Counted from the first letter of the stretch, positions 19,456 through 28,903 are shown. The stretch is 42,185 nucleotides of DNA from Fusobacterium sp. (GCA_020024915.1 JAHHSZ010000003.1:1-42185), one strand, 5' to 3'. Numbers and translations are program-made. Notes: a model not told the origin generated them from the letters alone.

Positions 19456-20562
19456 ATGAAAAGCAGTAGAGAGATAAAACTTTTTTTTAAAAAATTAAAA
19501 AAAATGAATAATTATCTTTTAGTAAATGCACTGATAATAGTAGCAATAAGTGTTTCAACTATATATAGTGCTACTATTTCTAAAGGTGAGAGTTTTTATA
19601 TCAAAGAGAGTATCTGGGGAGTAATAGGTGTTGTTGCTTATTTTGTAGTTTCCTTTATTGATTATAGAAAATACTTTAAATACTATAAACTTCTATATGT
19701 ATTGAATATAATCTTACTAGCTTCTGTACTTATATTTGGAGTTAGTAGGTTGGGAGCACAACGGTGGATAAGCTTAGGACCAATAAGTATTCAGCCTGGA
19801 GAGGTAGGTAAGGTTTTAATTGTAATAACATTATCGGCTTTTTTAACCACTAATTTCAGAGAAAAATTTATCGGATTTAGAGGTATTATAATAGCAGGAT
19901 TACACATTGCTCCCATACTGTTATTGATATTGAAGCAACCTGATTTAGGAACAACGCTTATAATAGTTATGAGTTGTGGAGTTATAATGTTTATGTACAA
20001 CTTAGAGTGGAAAACTATTATTTTATTGGTAGTGAGTGGAGGAATTTTTGTTCCGTTCTCATATTTCTTTCTATTAAAAGATTATCAAAGGCAGAGGGTT
20101 TTGACATTTTTAAATCCAGAGAATGACCTGTTGGGAAGTGGGTGGAATGTAACACAATCAATGATTGCAATAGGATCTGGAGAATTATATGGAAAAGGTT
20201 TTTTAAAAAGTACTCAAAGTAAGCTGAGATTTTTACCAGAGGCTCATACAGACTTTATAGTTTCTGTATTTTTAGAAGAGAGAGGTTTTTTAGGAGGGGT
20301 AGTCCTATTCGTTTTGTATGTAATCTTAATTATGCAGATTCTATATATAGCAGATACTACCAAGGATAGCTTTGGGAAATTAGTGTGTTACGGAATTGGA
20401 AGTATTTTCTTCTTTCACTTTGTTATAAATGTAGGAATGACAATGGGAATAATGCCAGTAACAGGAAAACCTTTACTGTTAATGAGCTATGGTGGAACAT
20501 CACTTCTTATAAGTTTTATAATGCTTGGAATAGTTCAAAGTATTAGGATAAATAGAGATTAG
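19456..20562 (+). CDS. rodA: SEDS family peptidoglycan polymerase (RodA/FtsW)
   Basis: Integral-membrane glycosyltransferase that polymerises lipid II with a partner PBP. The 368 residues have about ten helices and the SEDS signatures: RWISLGPISIQPGEVGK, LLILKQPDLGTTLI, a large loop with LGSGWNVTQSMIAIGSGELYGKG broken by conserved Gly, the LPEAHTDFIVSV stretch (catalytic Asp region) and the final SYGGTSLL. RodA is favoured over FtsW because of its shortness and the presence of mreC in the window, but this is inference; no division-cluster genes are nearby. Confidence 0.85.
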   Translation: MKSSREIKLFFKKLKKMNNYLLVNALIIVAISVSTIYSATISKGESFYIKESIWGVIGVVAYFVVSFIDYRKYFKYYKLLYVLNIILLASVLIFGVSRLGAQRWISLGPISIQPGEVGKVLIVITLSAFLTTNFREKFIGFRGIIIAGLHIAPILLLILKQPDLGTTLIIVMSCGVIMFMYNLEWKTIILLVVSGGIFVPFSYFFLLKDYQRQRVLTFLNPENDLLGSGWNVTQSMIAIGSGELYGKGFLKSTQSKLRFLPEAHTDFIVSVFLEERGFLGGVVLFVLYVILIMQILYIADTTKDSFGKLVCYGIGSIFFFHFVINVGMTMGIMPVTGKPLLLMSYGGTSLLISFIMLGIVQSIRINRD

Positions 20563-20569
20563 GAGAGAT

Positions 20570-21448
20570 ATGGAATATATAATTGACAAAGAGTATTCAG
20601 ATGTGAGATTGGATAAATTTTTGAGAAAAAAACTATCTGATATGGCATTAACTGAGATTTTCAAAGCTATAAGAGTAGGAAAGATAAAGGTTAATGGGAA
20701 AAAGTCTAAAGAAAATTATAGACTACAGGAAAATGATGTGGTAAAATTATTCTTTGAGGTCAAAGTTGAAGAGAAAGAGAGTAAACTAACAAGTATAAAT
20801 CTAAAAAACTCAGATATTGATAAGATAAAAGAATCTATTGTGTACGAGGACGAGAGAGTACTTATTTATAATAAAGATAGCAATGTAGTTATGCACAAAG
20901 GAAGTGGACATGATTATGGGGTATCTGAGATAATAAAAGAGTATTTAAAAAATCCAAATTTTAATTTTGTAAATAGAATAGATAAAGCTACTTCAGGACT
21001 TGTAATCGGTGCTAAGAGCTTGGCTGTCACAAGAGAGTTAGCTGAAGAGATAAGGGAGAGAAGAGTAGATAAAAAATACTATATTTTGGTAGATGGGATA
21101 GTAAAAAAGAGAGATTTTACTATAAAGAGTTATTTGAAAAAGATAGATGATAGAGTTATTGAACTGGATAAAAAAGAGGATGGAGCCAAGGAGAGTATAA
21201 GTTATTTTAAAGTATTGGATTACGGAGATAATTGTACTCTTTTAGAGGGAAGATTAGGAAGTGGAAGAACTCATCAATTGAGAGTTCAATTATCAGCTAT
21301 GGGACACTATATACTAGGTGACACAAGGTATGGAAAGGGAAAAGAGAAAAAAATGTATCTATTTTCATACTATCTAAAGATAGATAAGTATGATATAGAG
21401 ATAAATTTACCTTTACCTAAGGAGTATAAAGTTAGATTATCTAAATAA
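20570..21448 (+). CDS. RluA family pseudouridine synthase
   Basis: Isomerises uridine to pseudouridine in rRNA and/or tRNA. The 292 residues start with an S4 RNA-binding domain (~12-75, DVRLDKFLRKKLSDM), followed by the catalytic domain with the active-site Asp138 in NRIDKATSGLVIGAKS and the later HQLRVQLSAMGHYILGD. RluC-like proteins share this S4-plus-catalytic plan, but the target site cannot be told. It lies eight bases after rodA; an AGGAGG site follows for the NCS2 gene. Confidence 0.92.
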   Translation: MEYIIDKEYSDVRLDKFLRKKLSDMALTEIFKAIRVGKIKVNGKKSKENYRLQENDVVKLFFEVKVEEKESKLTSINLKNSDIDKIKESIVYEDERVLIYNKDSNVVMHKGSGHDYGVSEIIKEYLKNPNFNFVNRIDKATSGLVIGAKSLAVTRELAEEIRERRVDKKYYILVDGIVKKRDFTIKSYLKKIDDRVIELDKKEDGAKESISYFKVLDYGDNCTLLEGRLGSGRTHQLRVQLSAMGHYILGDTRYGKGKEKKMYLFSYYLKIDKYDIEINLPLPKEYKVRLSK

Positions 21449-21468
21449 ATAATATATAGGAGGAAGAA

Positions 21469-22770
21469 ATGCAAAACACAGAAACTTTGGAAAGATTGTA
21501 TAAAATCTCTGAAAGAGGAAGTACAGTTAAGCAAGAGGTAATAGGAGGGCTAACAACATTCTTAGCAATGTCTTACATAATATTTGTAAACCCTTCTATA
21601 TTAGGTATGACAGGAATGGACAAAGGAGCTTTAATAACAGTAACTTGTTTAACATCTGCATTGGCAACTATAATATCAGGTGTATGGGCAAACGCTCCAT
21701 TTGCTTTAGCTCCAGGAATGGGACTTAATGCTTTCTTTACATTTACATTGGTTTTAGGTAAGGGAGTACCTTGGCAGACAGCTTTAGGAATAGTATTTAT
21801 GTCAGGAGTGTTTTTCTTTGCGTTATCTTTAGGTGGAATTAGAGAGAAGATTGCATATGCAATACCTGTTCCATTAAAAATAGCAGTAGGTGGAGGAATA
21901 GGTCTATTTATAACATTTATTGGACTTATAAACCTTGGTTTGGTAGTAGCTAATCCAGCAACTATAGTTGGATTGGGAACAATGAAAACAACTACTGTAA
22001 TAGGAATTGTGGGATTGCTTGTAGCTGTTGTTCTTGAGATAAAACAGGTAAAAGGTGGAATGTTAATAGGAATAGTTACATCTACAGTATTAGGATTTAT
22101 TACTGGTGATATTGCAGTACCAGAGAGCTTTGTATCTCTTCCACCAAGTATAGCTCCAATAGCTGGAAAATTAGATATAGTGGGAGCTTTTAAACTATCT
22201 TTAATTGGACCAATATTTTCATTTATGTTTGTTGATTTATTCGATACTCTAGGAACTTTAATCTCTTGTTCTAGACAGGCTGGAATTGTAGATAAAGATG
22301 GAAAAATAAAGGGATTTGGAAGAATGTTATATACAGATGTATTCTCAACAATAATAGGATCTATATTAGGAACAAGTACAGTAACAACATTCGTAGAGTC
22401 AGCAGCAGGAGTGGCAGTAGGTGCTAAAACAGGTCTTGCTTCTCTAGTGACAGGAATTTTATTCTTATTTGCTCTATTTTTCTCTCCAGTAGTAGCAGTG
22501 GTACCTGGATATGCAACGGCTTCAGCACTTATCATAGTTGGAGTATATATGTTTAAGCAGATAGTGGATTTAGATTTTAAAGATTTAAAAACTCTATTCC
22601 CTTGTTTTATTATAATAGTTATGATGCCATTAACTTATAGTATCAGTATAGGATTGAGTTTAGGATTTTTAAGTTATATTCTTATTCACTTAGTAACTGG
22701 TGATTTTAAAAAATTAAATCTACCACTAATATTTATAGGTGTACTTTGTTTAGTAAACTTAGTAATCTAG
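21469..22770 (+). CDS. NCS2 family purine permease (AzgA/PbuG-like)
   Basis: Inner-membrane transporter for purine bases such as adenine, guanine or hypoxanthine. The 433 residues are almost wholly hydrophobic, with 12-14 helices. Landmarks of the AzgA/PbuG branch: EVIGGLTTFLAMSYIIFVNP, NAPFALAPGMGLNAFFTF, and the substrate-site FVDLFDTLGTL and STVTTFVESAAGVAVGAKTG segments. No purine riboswitch is seen in the short (20-base) gap upstream, so it seems to be expressed as the last gene of its operon; a strong terminator follows at 22788. Confidence 0.92.
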   Translation: MQNTETLERLYKISERGSTVKQEVIGGLTTFLAMSYIIFVNPSILGMTGMDKGALITVTCLTSALATIISGVWANAPFALAPGMGLNAFFTFTLVLGKGVPWQTALGIVFMSGVFFFALSLGGIREKIAYAIPVPLKIAVGGGIGLFITFIGLINLGLVVANPATIVGLGTMKTTTVIGIVGLLVAVVLEIKQVKGGMLIGIVTSTVLGFITGDIAVPESFVSLPPSIAPIAGKLDIVGAFKLSLIGPIFSFMFVDLFDTLGTLISCSRQAGIVDKDGKIKGFGRMLYTDVFSTIIGSILGTSTVTTFVESAAGVAVGAKTGLASLVTGILFLFALFFSPVVAVVPGYATASALIIVGVYMFKQIVDLDFKDLKTLFPCFIIIVMMPLTYSISIGLSLGFLSYILIHLVTGDFKKLNLPLIFIGVLCLVNLVI

Positions 22771-22787
22771 TAAATTAGATGTTTTGG

Positions 22788-22826
22788 GAGTAATTAAATG
22801 AATTGTCATTTGATTACTCTTTTTTT
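22788..22826 (+). terminator. Strong intrinsic terminator after the NCS2 permease gene
   Basis: A 14-bp stem (22788-22801 with 22806-22819, one G-T pair) with a 4-base loop, followed by seven T. It closes the alr-to-NCS2 operon. Confidence 0.9.
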
Positions 22827-22886
22827 ACTGTCTAACTTTTAAAGATAAAAATAATAAGACTGTCTATTTTTTTATACCAGTAGTAC

Positions 22887-22916
22887 TTTACAAAACCACT
22901 ATAAATATATTATAAT
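22887..22916 (+). promoter_or_regulatory. Sigma70-type promoter of the M20 peptidase-mreC-recO operon
   Basis: TTTACA at 22887-22892, 18-base spacer, perfect TATAAT at 22911-22916. It lies after the terminator at 22788 and 40 bases ahead of the next start codon. Confidence 0.75.
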
Positions 22917-22955
22917 TAATAGAAGAGTGTAAATTTTAGTTAGGGGGGCTTCGTT

Positions 22956-24065
22956 GTGATAAATAGAGAAAGAATGATTAATAATTTTATAGAGATGGCA
23001 AGAATATCTTCTCCTTCTTTAAAAGAGAGAGAGATGGCTGACTATGTAAAAAAGCAGTTACAAGATTTAGGAATGGAAGTAATTGAAGATGATGCTGGAG
23101 AAAAAGAGGGAGGAAATGCTGGGAATATTATTGGAGTTTTAAGAAATCCAGGTAAAAAGAGAATACTGTTGAGTGCTCATATGGATACAGTTTTACCTTG
23201 TGATAAGGTAAATCCAATAATTGAGAATGGAATTATTAAGAGTGATGGAACAACAATATTAGGTGGGGATGACAAAGCAGGAATATCTAATATAATAGAA
23301 GCTATCAAAACTATAAAGGAGAATAACCTTGAACATCCTGAGATAGTAGTGGTATTTTCAATAGCTGAAGAGATAGGATTATTAGGAGCTAAGAACTTTG
23401 ATATAGAAAAATATAATCCAGATTATACATTTGTATTGGATTCTAGTGGGAAACCTGGTATTGGGATTATACAGACACCATTTTCAGCAAAGGGAAAAAT
23501 GAAGATAATTGGGAAACCAGCACATGCAGGAATAGCACCAGAAAATGGAATAAATGCTTTAACAGTAGCAGCTCATGCTATAACAAAGATAAAATTAGGT
23601 AGGATAGACTCTGAAACAACATCAAATATAGGAGTTGTAAGAGGGGGAGAAGCTGTTAATATAGTTATGCCAGAGATAACATTACACTATGAGGCTAGAA
23701 GTTTTTCTGGAGAGAAATTGAATAATTTATTGGCTGAAACAGCTGAAATTTTTAAAGAGAAGTGTAAAGAGTTTGGGGCTGAATTTGAGAACGGAGTGAC
23801 AAAAGGATACTCAGGATATAAATTAGAAGATTCAGAGGAGATATTAAATATATTTAGAAAAGCTTGTGCTCAAATAGAAGTTGAGTGTGTAACTAAGCCT
23901 ACTGGTGGAGGAAGTGACTCAAATATCTATAATGAAAAAGGCTATAAAGCTCTCACTATAGGGATTGGAATGACAAAGGTTCATACAAAAGAGGAATATA
24001 TTGAGATAGAGGATATGGTAAAAACAGCTAATTTAGTGGTAGAGATATTAAAGGAAATGGCATAA
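22956..24065 (+). CDS. M20 family metallopeptidase, tripeptidase T-like
   Basis: Cytoplasmic di-zinc aminopeptidase. The 369 residues carry the M20 metal ligands: His75 and Asp77 in SAHMDTV, Asp105/Asp106 in GGDDKAG, catalytic Glu138 with Glu139 in AEEIG, and Asp in VLDSSG. A lid/dimerisation domain (about 175-285) with KPAHAG is present. It is somewhat shorter than classical PepT (~410) and matches the 'PepT-like' group in Firmicutes and Fusobacteria. The start is GTG at 22956, with AGGGGGG at 22942-22948; ATG 22974 is an alternative. It is the first gene after a strong promoter. Confidence 0.88.
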   Translation: MINRERMINNFIEMARISSPSLKEREMADYVKKQLQDLGMEVIEDDAGEKEGGNAGNIIGVLRNPGKKRILLSAHMDTVLPCDKVNPIIENGIIKSDGTTILGGDDKAGISNIIEAIKTIKENNLEHPEIVVVFSIAEEIGLLGAKNFDIEKYNPDYTFVLDSSGKPGIGIIQTPFSAKGKMKIIGKPAHAGIAPENGINALTVAAHAITKIKLGRIDSETTSNIGVVRGGEAVNIVMPEITLHYEARSFSGEKLNNLLAETAEIFKEKCKEFGAEFENGVTKGYSGYKLEDSEEILNIFRKACAQIEVECVTKPTGGGSDSNIYNEKGYKALTIGIGMTKVHTKEEYIEIEDMVKTANLVVEILKEMA

Positions 24066-24066
24066 A

Positions 24067-24903
24067 ATGTTAAGAAAAAAAAAAGATAAAAAATGTTCAA
24101 TAAAAAAAAGAATGGGAATTATCTTATTTATTCTTATTTTGATATTTGTTCTCTTTAGTAAAGCTGTTAATTTTAGTGTGGATATTGTAAGTCACATTAT
24201 TTTTCCTATTCAGAGAAGGGTATATCAGATTGGAAACTTTTTTAAAGAAACTTCAGAGGCAGTAGTAAGTTACAAATCTATATTAGAGGAGAATAGGAAC
24301 TTAAAAAATGAACAGGTAAAGTATGATATAGTGGTAGCTTACAACAAGGAACTTAATCAAGAAAATGAGAGATTGAGAGAGATTCTTAAGATGAAAGAGG
24401 AGAAAAAATTAAATATAAAAGTAGCAAAGGTAAACTTTAGAAATCCAAGTAACCTATATGAAAGATTCTATATAAACTTAGGGAAAAAAGATGGAATTAA
24501 GAAAAATTACATAGTTTTAGCTGGAGAGAATTTAATAGGGAAAATAGGTAAAGTCTATGATGATTACTCAATTGTTGATATGATAACAGGAGAAAATTAT
24601 ACAGTTAGTTCTCTCACTGAAGCAGGTGCTCTAGGAATAGTGAGAGGAAGTAATGAGGGAGATGGAACTCTATACTTTGAAGCAAATACATTCCAAGAGA
24701 ATATAGAGGTTGGAGAGAAGGTATATACTTCTGGTATCAGTGAAATTTATCCTAAGGGTATATATTTAGGAAAGATTAGTGAGGTCATAGAGAGTGGAAC
24801 AGAGATTTTAAAGAGTATAAAGCTTGAAAGTGAAGTAGATATTATAAATTTAGCTGAAGTTCTGATTTTGATTCCAGTAGAAGCAAAGGGGAATAAAAAA
24901 TGA
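24067..24903 (+). CDS. mreC: Rod shape-determining protein MreC
   Basis: Bitopic periplasmic protein of the elongation machinery that activates PBP2/RodA. The 278 residues have a very basic N-terminus (LRKKKDKKCSIKKR), one transmembrane helix at about 17-38, a coiled coil at about 65-118 (ENRNLKNEQ... NERLREILKMKEE) and the beta-barrel MreC core with VNFRNPSNLYERFYIN and a Gly-rich second half. mreB and mreD are not adjacent, which is unusual for this gene. It begins one base after the peptidase stop and overlaps the next gene by four bases (ATGA). Confidence 0.92.
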   Translation: MLRKKKDKKCSIKKRMGIILFILILIFVLFSKAVNFSVDIVSHIIFPIQRRVYQIGNFFKETSEAVVSYKSILEENRNLKNEQVKYDIVVAYNKELNQENERLREILKMKEEKKLNIKVAKVNFRNPSNLYERFYINLGKKDGIKKNYIVLAGENLIGKIGKVYDDYSIVDMITGENYTVSSLTEAGALGIVRGSNEGDGTLYFEANTFQENIEVGEKVYTSGISEIYPKGIYLGKISEVIESGTEILKSIKLESEVDIINLAEVLILIPVEAKGNKK

Positions 24904-25457
24904 AAAAGTTGGTAATAATCCTATGTCTAGCTTTTAATTTTATAACTTATGGAAAAGGTATAAGTGAGATAAAAAGCTTAATAGCAGAGGTCAATGAAGT
25001 TGTAAATTTAAATGGTGAATCAAAGAGTAGTGATTATAAATTAACATATATATTTCCAGATTTTATAAGAAAAGATGTAATATCTCCAGAGCTAAATAAG
25101 GGTGAGGTATATATCTATAATAAGGATCAAAAAATAGTGTATCTTCCACTTTTTGATCAAAAAGTTGAGGAAAAATTAACAGAAAATGATAGTGAATTAT
25201 TGGAGGTAATCAATTTTATTTTTGAAAAGGAAAAGAGTGACCAAGAGTTTAGAGAAAAATATTATGCTAAAAAGATAAATGAGATACCACTAAAAAATGG
25301 CACTAGAGTGGAAATTGATAAGTTAAAAGAGTTTAAAAACTATCTGTTGCCAACAGTTTATAGAGTTTATGACAAGGATATAAATATAGTAAATCTTAAA
25401 GTAAAAAGTTATGTTATCAATCCTGAAGTGGATATTAAGGAGTTAACTGACATATGA
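24900..25457 (+). CDS. LolA-like outer-membrane lipoprotein-sorting protein
   Basis: The 185 residues begin with a signal peptide (MKKLVIILCLAFNFITYG, cleavage near 18-20). The mature part follows the LolA/RseB-like half-barrel pattern: an SDYKLTYIFPDFIRKDV strand pair that resembles the 'phrfRwe' strand of LolA, then KGEVYIYNKDQKIVYLPLF and KVEEKLTEND. Such proteins carry lipids or lipoproteins through the periplasm. It overlaps mreC and recO by four bases each. The fold assignment is by pattern only and moderate; whether it is a true LolA is unproven. Confidence 0.65.
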   Translation: MKKLVIILCLAFNFITYGKGISEIKSLIAEVNEVVNLNGESKSSDYKLTYIFPDFIRKDVISPELNKGEVYIYNKDQKIVYLPLFDQKVEEKLTENDSELLEVINFIFEKEKSDQEFREKYYAKKINEIPLKNGTRVEIDKLKEFKNYLLPTVYRVYDKDINIVNLKVKSYVINPEVDIKELTDI

Positions 25458-26161
25458 TAAAATTCATAACAGATAGAGGGGTAGTAATAAATAAAAGAGA
25501 TTTTGGTGAAGCTGATAGATATGTGACAGTTTTTACAGAAAATTTTGGAAAAATAGTTTTTCTATTGAAAGGAATTAGAAAGAGTAAAAAAAGAGAGTTA
25601 AGTTCAATTGATCTTCTCTCTCTTTCCAATTTTACCTTCTATAAGAAAGGGGAAAACTGTACAGTTTCATCTTTCAATGGAATAGAGTCTTATGACAATA
25701 TCAAAAGTGATTTAAATAGACTTGAGATATCTCTATATTTTATTGCTTTGCTCAATGCTATCTTGGTTGAAAATAATAGAAAAAAATCGTTATATAAAAT
25801 ATTTTTGAGAAGTTTGGAGTTTTTAAATAATAATAAAAATGAAAAGAAGAATTATATTTTAATAGGATATTTTCTCCACTATATAATTAGAGATGAGGGG
25901 CTTAATATAAGTAATGGAGAGGGGTATAATTTTTCTTTTGAAAAATCAAAGTTTATAACTGAAAGTGAGAAGTATATATACAGAGCTTCTAAGGGTGAAA
26001 AGAGCTTAGTGGAAAGATTTATAAATAACAGAGCAAAGGATATAGATGAGGAAACAGAAACTTTAGAAGATATTAAAAAAGTTGTTTTTCTTTTTGAAAA
26101 ATACTTAAATTTTCATTTAGGAATAGATATTAAATTAAAAAATTATATTATGGAGGGATAG
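25454..26161 (+). CDS. recO: DNA repair protein RecO
   Basis: Loads RecA on SSB-coated DNA with RecR and anneals strands in the RecF pathway. The 235 residues open with an OB-fold (RGVVINKRDFGEADRYVTVFTENFGKIVFLLKGIRKSKK), the classic RecO N-terminus, followed by a helical domain. The zinc-binding Cys cluster of many RecO proteins is not visible. Start overlaps the LolA-like gene (ATGA). Length is normal. Confidence 0.88.
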   Translation: MIKFITDRGVVINKRDFGEADRYVTVFTENFGKIVFLLKGIRKSKKRELSSIDLLSLSNFTFYKKGENCTVSSFNGIESYDNIKSDLNRLEISLYFIALLNAILVENNRKKSLYKIFLRSLEFLNNNKNEKKNYILIGYFLHYIIRDEGLNISNGEGYNFSFEKSKFITESEKYIYRASKGEKSLVERFINNRAKDIDEETETLEDIKKVVFLFEKYLNFHLGIDIKLKNYIMEG

Positions 26162-26164
26162 AGA

Positions 26165-26635
26165 ATGACTAATATAATAAAAATAACTGATTATATATCA
26201 GAAAATTTGATTTCTCTGAATCTAAAAGCTAAAACTAAAGATGAAGTATTATTAGAACTTTCAAAATTAATTGAAAATTCACCAAACATATTAACAAAAG
26301 GGAATACTGTATATAAAGCTCTTGTGGAGAGAGAAAAATTAGGGAGTACAGGAATAGGAAAGGGAGTAGCCATTCCCCATGCTAAAACTGAGGTAGCAGA
26401 GAAATTGACAATCGCCTTTGGAATGAGTAAGGATAAGATTGATTTTAAATCAATAGATAATGAAAAAGTAAATATTTTTTTTGTTTTTGCATCACCAAAT
26501 AAAGATAGTCAAATATATTTAAAAGTATTGGCAAGAATTTCACGTCTAATAAGAGAGGAGAGTTTTAGAGAGGGACTTCTTAATTGTAAAACAGCAAGTG
26601 AGGTAATAGATTATATTGATAAAAAAGAGAGTTGA
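26165..26635 (+). CDS. PTS EIIA domain protein (fructose/nitrogen type, PtsN-like)
   Basis: Stand-alone EIIA-Fru/Ntr domain of 156 residues that is phosphorylated on His72 in GKGVAIPHAKT by the PTS phosphorelay. Preceding helix KTKDEVLLELSKLI and following KDKIDFKSIDNEKVNIFFVFASP are standard for the fold. No EIIB or EIIC gene is adjacent, so a regulatory role as in PtsN, rather than sugar uptake, is plausible but inferred. It lies four bases after recO and seven before nrdR. Confidence 0.88.
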   Translation: MTNIIKITDYISENLISLNLKAKTKDEVLLELSKLIENSPNILTKGNTVYKALVEREKLGSTGIGKGVAIPHAKTEVAEKLTIAFGMSKDKIDFKSIDNEKVNIFFVFASPNKDSQIYLKVLARISRLIREESFREGLLNCKTASEVIDYIDKKES

Positions 26636-26641
26636 TGAGAT

Positions 26642-27106
26642 ATGAGATGTCCATTTTGTGGGTCAGAGGATACTAAAGTAATAGATAGTCGTTCATTTAT
26701 GGAGGGTTTCTCAATAAAAAGGCGTCGTGAATGTATAAATTGTGAAAAAAGATTTACAACTTATGAAAAGGTTGAAGAGATACCACTATACATTGTAAAA
26801 AAAGATAAGAGAAGAGAAAAGTTTGATAGAGAGAAACTATTAAAAGGTTTAACAAGAGCTACAATTAAGAGAAATATAAGCAGAGAAGAGATTGAAACAT
26901 TTGTGTTAGAGATTGAAAAATCTATTCAAAACTCTTTAAAAAATGAGATAACTAGTAGTGAACTAGGAGAGATGGTTATGGAAAAATTATTAAAAATAGA
27001 TGAAGTAGCCTATGTTAGATTCGTTTCAGTATACAAAGAGTTTAGAGATATAGAGTCTTTTATTGAATTAGTAGAGAAAATAAGTAAAGATAGAAAGGAA
27101 AAATAG
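26642..27106 (+). CDS. nrdR: Transcriptional repressor NrdR
   Basis: ATP/dATP-sensing repressor of ribonucleotide reductase genes. The 154 residues have the zinc ribbon with Cys3, Cys6, Cys31 and Cys34, the DSR and RRRECINCEKRFTTYE motifs, and an ATP-cone domain from about 48 (VKKDKRREKFDREKLLKGL). Standard length. No NrdR-box pair was noticed within the window, and its nrd targets are elsewhere. Confidence 0.95.
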   Translation: MRCPFCGSEDTKVIDSRSFMEGFSIKRRRECINCEKRFTTYEKVEEIPLYIVKKDKRREKFDREKLLKGLTRATIKRNISREEIETFVLEIEKSIQNSLKNEITSSELGEMVMEKLLKIDEVAYVRFVSVYKEFRDIESFIELVEKISKDRKEK

Positions 27107-28039
27107 ATGAGAATATTATTTATGGGAACACCAGAATTTGCAGTTCCATCTTTTGAGATATTAAATTCTGAATATGATATAGTAGGAGCATTTACTAAAG
27201 TAGATAAGCCAAATATGAGAGGGAAGAAGATTAAATTTACTCCTGTTAAAAATTATGCATTAGAGCATAATATCCCTGTATTTCAGCCAACAACATTAAA
27301 GAGTAAGGAAACTCAGGATTTAATAAAAGAGTTAAATCCTGATCTAATTGTAGTTGTAGCTTATGGAAAAATATTACCAAAAGAGATAATTGAGATACCA
27401 AAATATGGAGTTATAAATGTACACTCTTCATTACTACCTAAATATAGAGGAGCTGCCCCAATTAATGCAGCAATAATACATGGTGAGAAAGAGAGTGGAG
27501 TGAGTATTATGTATATAGCTGAGGAGCTAGATGCAGGTGATGTTATACTTACAGTAAAAACAGAAATAACAGATGAAGATACTTTTTTAACTCTACATGA
27601 TAGATTAAAAGAGCTTGGAGCTAAAGGACTTCTTGATGCAGTTAAATTGATAGAGAAAGAAGAGGCTCCAAGAATGGTGCAAAATCATTCAGAGGCAACT
27701 TTTGTAAAACCTTTTTCAAAAGAGGATTGTAGAATAGATTGGTCTAAGAATGAAAGAGAGATATTTAATTTTGTAAGAGGAATGAATCCTTTCCCAACAG
27801 CATTTACAACTTGTGAAGAGAAAATCTTTAAAATTTATGAAGTGAAGGAGAACTTTGAGACATATGAAAATGGAGTGTGTGGAGAGGTTGTAGACATCAA
27901 AAAAGGGAAGGGATTTGTAGTAAAAGTTGGAAATGGAAGTGTTATTTTAACACAGGTAAAACCAGAGAATAAGAAGCTATTGAGTGGAGCTGACATTATA
28001 AATGGTGGAATGCTAAAAATAGGTAACATTTTGAAGTAG
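27107..28039 (+). CDS. fmt: Methionyl-tRNA formyltransferase
   Basis: Formylates Met-tRNA-fMet with 10-formyl-THF to make the initiator. The 310 residues begin MRILFMGTPEFAVPSFEIL, contain the catalytic-site NVHSSLLPKYRGAAPIN and AEELDAGDVI segments, and a C-terminal OB-like tRNA-binding domain from ~205. It is followed by folD, which makes its one-carbon donor; the pairing of the two is functionally coherent. Starts directly after nrdR. Confidence 0.96.
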   Translation: MRILFMGTPEFAVPSFEILNSEYDIVGAFTKVDKPNMRGKKIKFTPVKNYALEHNIPVFQPTTLKSKETQDLIKELNPDLIVVVAYGKILPKEIIEIPKYGVINVHSSLLPKYRGAAPINAAIIHGEKESGVSIMYIAEELDAGDVILTVKTEITDEDTFLTLHDRLKELGAKGLLDAVKLIEKEEAPRMVQNHSEATFVKPFSKEDCRIDWSKNEREIFNFVRGMNPFPTAFTTCEEKIFKIYEVKENFETYENGVCGEVVDIKKGKGFVVKVGNGSVILTQVKPENKKLLSGADIINGGMLKIGNILK

Positions 28040-28051
28040 AAAGGTAGAAGA

Positions 28052-28903
28052 ATGATAAAGTTAGATGGAAAAGAGTTGGCTACAAAAATAAAAAGTAAAA
28101 TTAGAGAAGATGTAATCAAGTTGAAGGAAGCTACTAATAGAGTTCCAGGCTTGGCAATAGTATTGGTAGGAGATAATCCAGCTTCAAAAATATATGTAAA
28201 CTCAAAGATAAAAGGTTGTAAAGAGTTGGGGTTTGAAAGCTTTGTTCATTTTTTGTCTGATGATATCAGTGAAGATGAATTGTTAGGAGTAATAGAAAAG
28301 TTAAATAAAGATGAGAGGGTAAATGGTATCTTAGTACAACTTCCTCTACCTAAACACATAGATGAGAAAAAGATTATAGATAAGATTGTTTTAGAAAAGG
28401 ATGTAGATGGATTCAAACCCGAAAATTTAGGACTTTTAATGCTAAATGATGAAGACGCTATAATCTCTTGTACTCCAGCAGGGATAATGGAGATCCTGGA
28501 TAACTACTCAATCTCTTTGGAGGGAAAAGATGTAGTGATGATAGGAAGAAGTAACATAGTAGGAAAACCAATGGCTAGTCTATTGATAAATAGAGGAGCT
28601 ACTGTAACTATCTGCAACAGTAAAACTAAAGATCTTCAAGAGAAGACAAAACAAGCTGATATTGTTATAATAGCAATAGGAAAAGCAAAGTTTTTAACTG
28701 GTGATATGTTAAAAGATGGAGCTATTGTAATTGATGTTGGAATAAATAGAATAGAGGAAGGTCTATGTGGAGATGTGGATTTTGTAAGTGCTAGTGAGAA
28801 ATGTTCACATATAACACCTGTACCTGGAGGAGTAGGACCAATGACAGTTGCTATGTTATTCCAAAATACTTTAAAAATTTTTAAAAAAATTAATCATATA
28901 TAA
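28052..28903 (+). CDS. folD: Bifunctional methylene-THF dehydrogenase/methenyl-THF cyclohydrolase
   Basis: Interconverts 5,10-methylene- and 10-formyl-tetrahydrofolate with NADP+. The 283 residues show the substrate-site GDNPASKIYVNSKIKGC with the catalytic Lys, the GILVQLPLPKHI motif, the nucleotide loop GRSNIVGKPMASLL and the C-terminal TPVPGGVGPMTVAML. Length is standard. It directly follows fmt, the consumer of 10-formyl-THF. Confidence 0.96.
   Translation: MIKLDGKELATKIKSKIREDVIKLKEATNRVPGLAIVLVGDNPASKIYVNSKIKGCKELGFESFVHFLSDDISEDELLGVIEKLNKDERVNGILVQLPLPKHIDEKKIIDKIVLEKDVDGFKPENLGLLMLNDEDAIISCTPAGIMEILDNYSISLEGKDVVMIGRSNIVGKPMASLLINRGATVTICNSKTKDLQEKTKQADIVIIAIGKAKFLTGDMLKDGAIVIDVGINRIEEGLCGDVDFVSASEKCSHITPVPGGVGPMTVAMLFQNTLKIFKKINHI

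Noticed and set aside
21573..22535. Long reverse-strand open frame (320 codons) opposite the NCS2 permease gene
   Set aside because: It mirrors a hydrophobic, stop-poor transporter gene; its product is Pro/Thr/Asn-rich without a recognisable domain and lacks a ribosome site.
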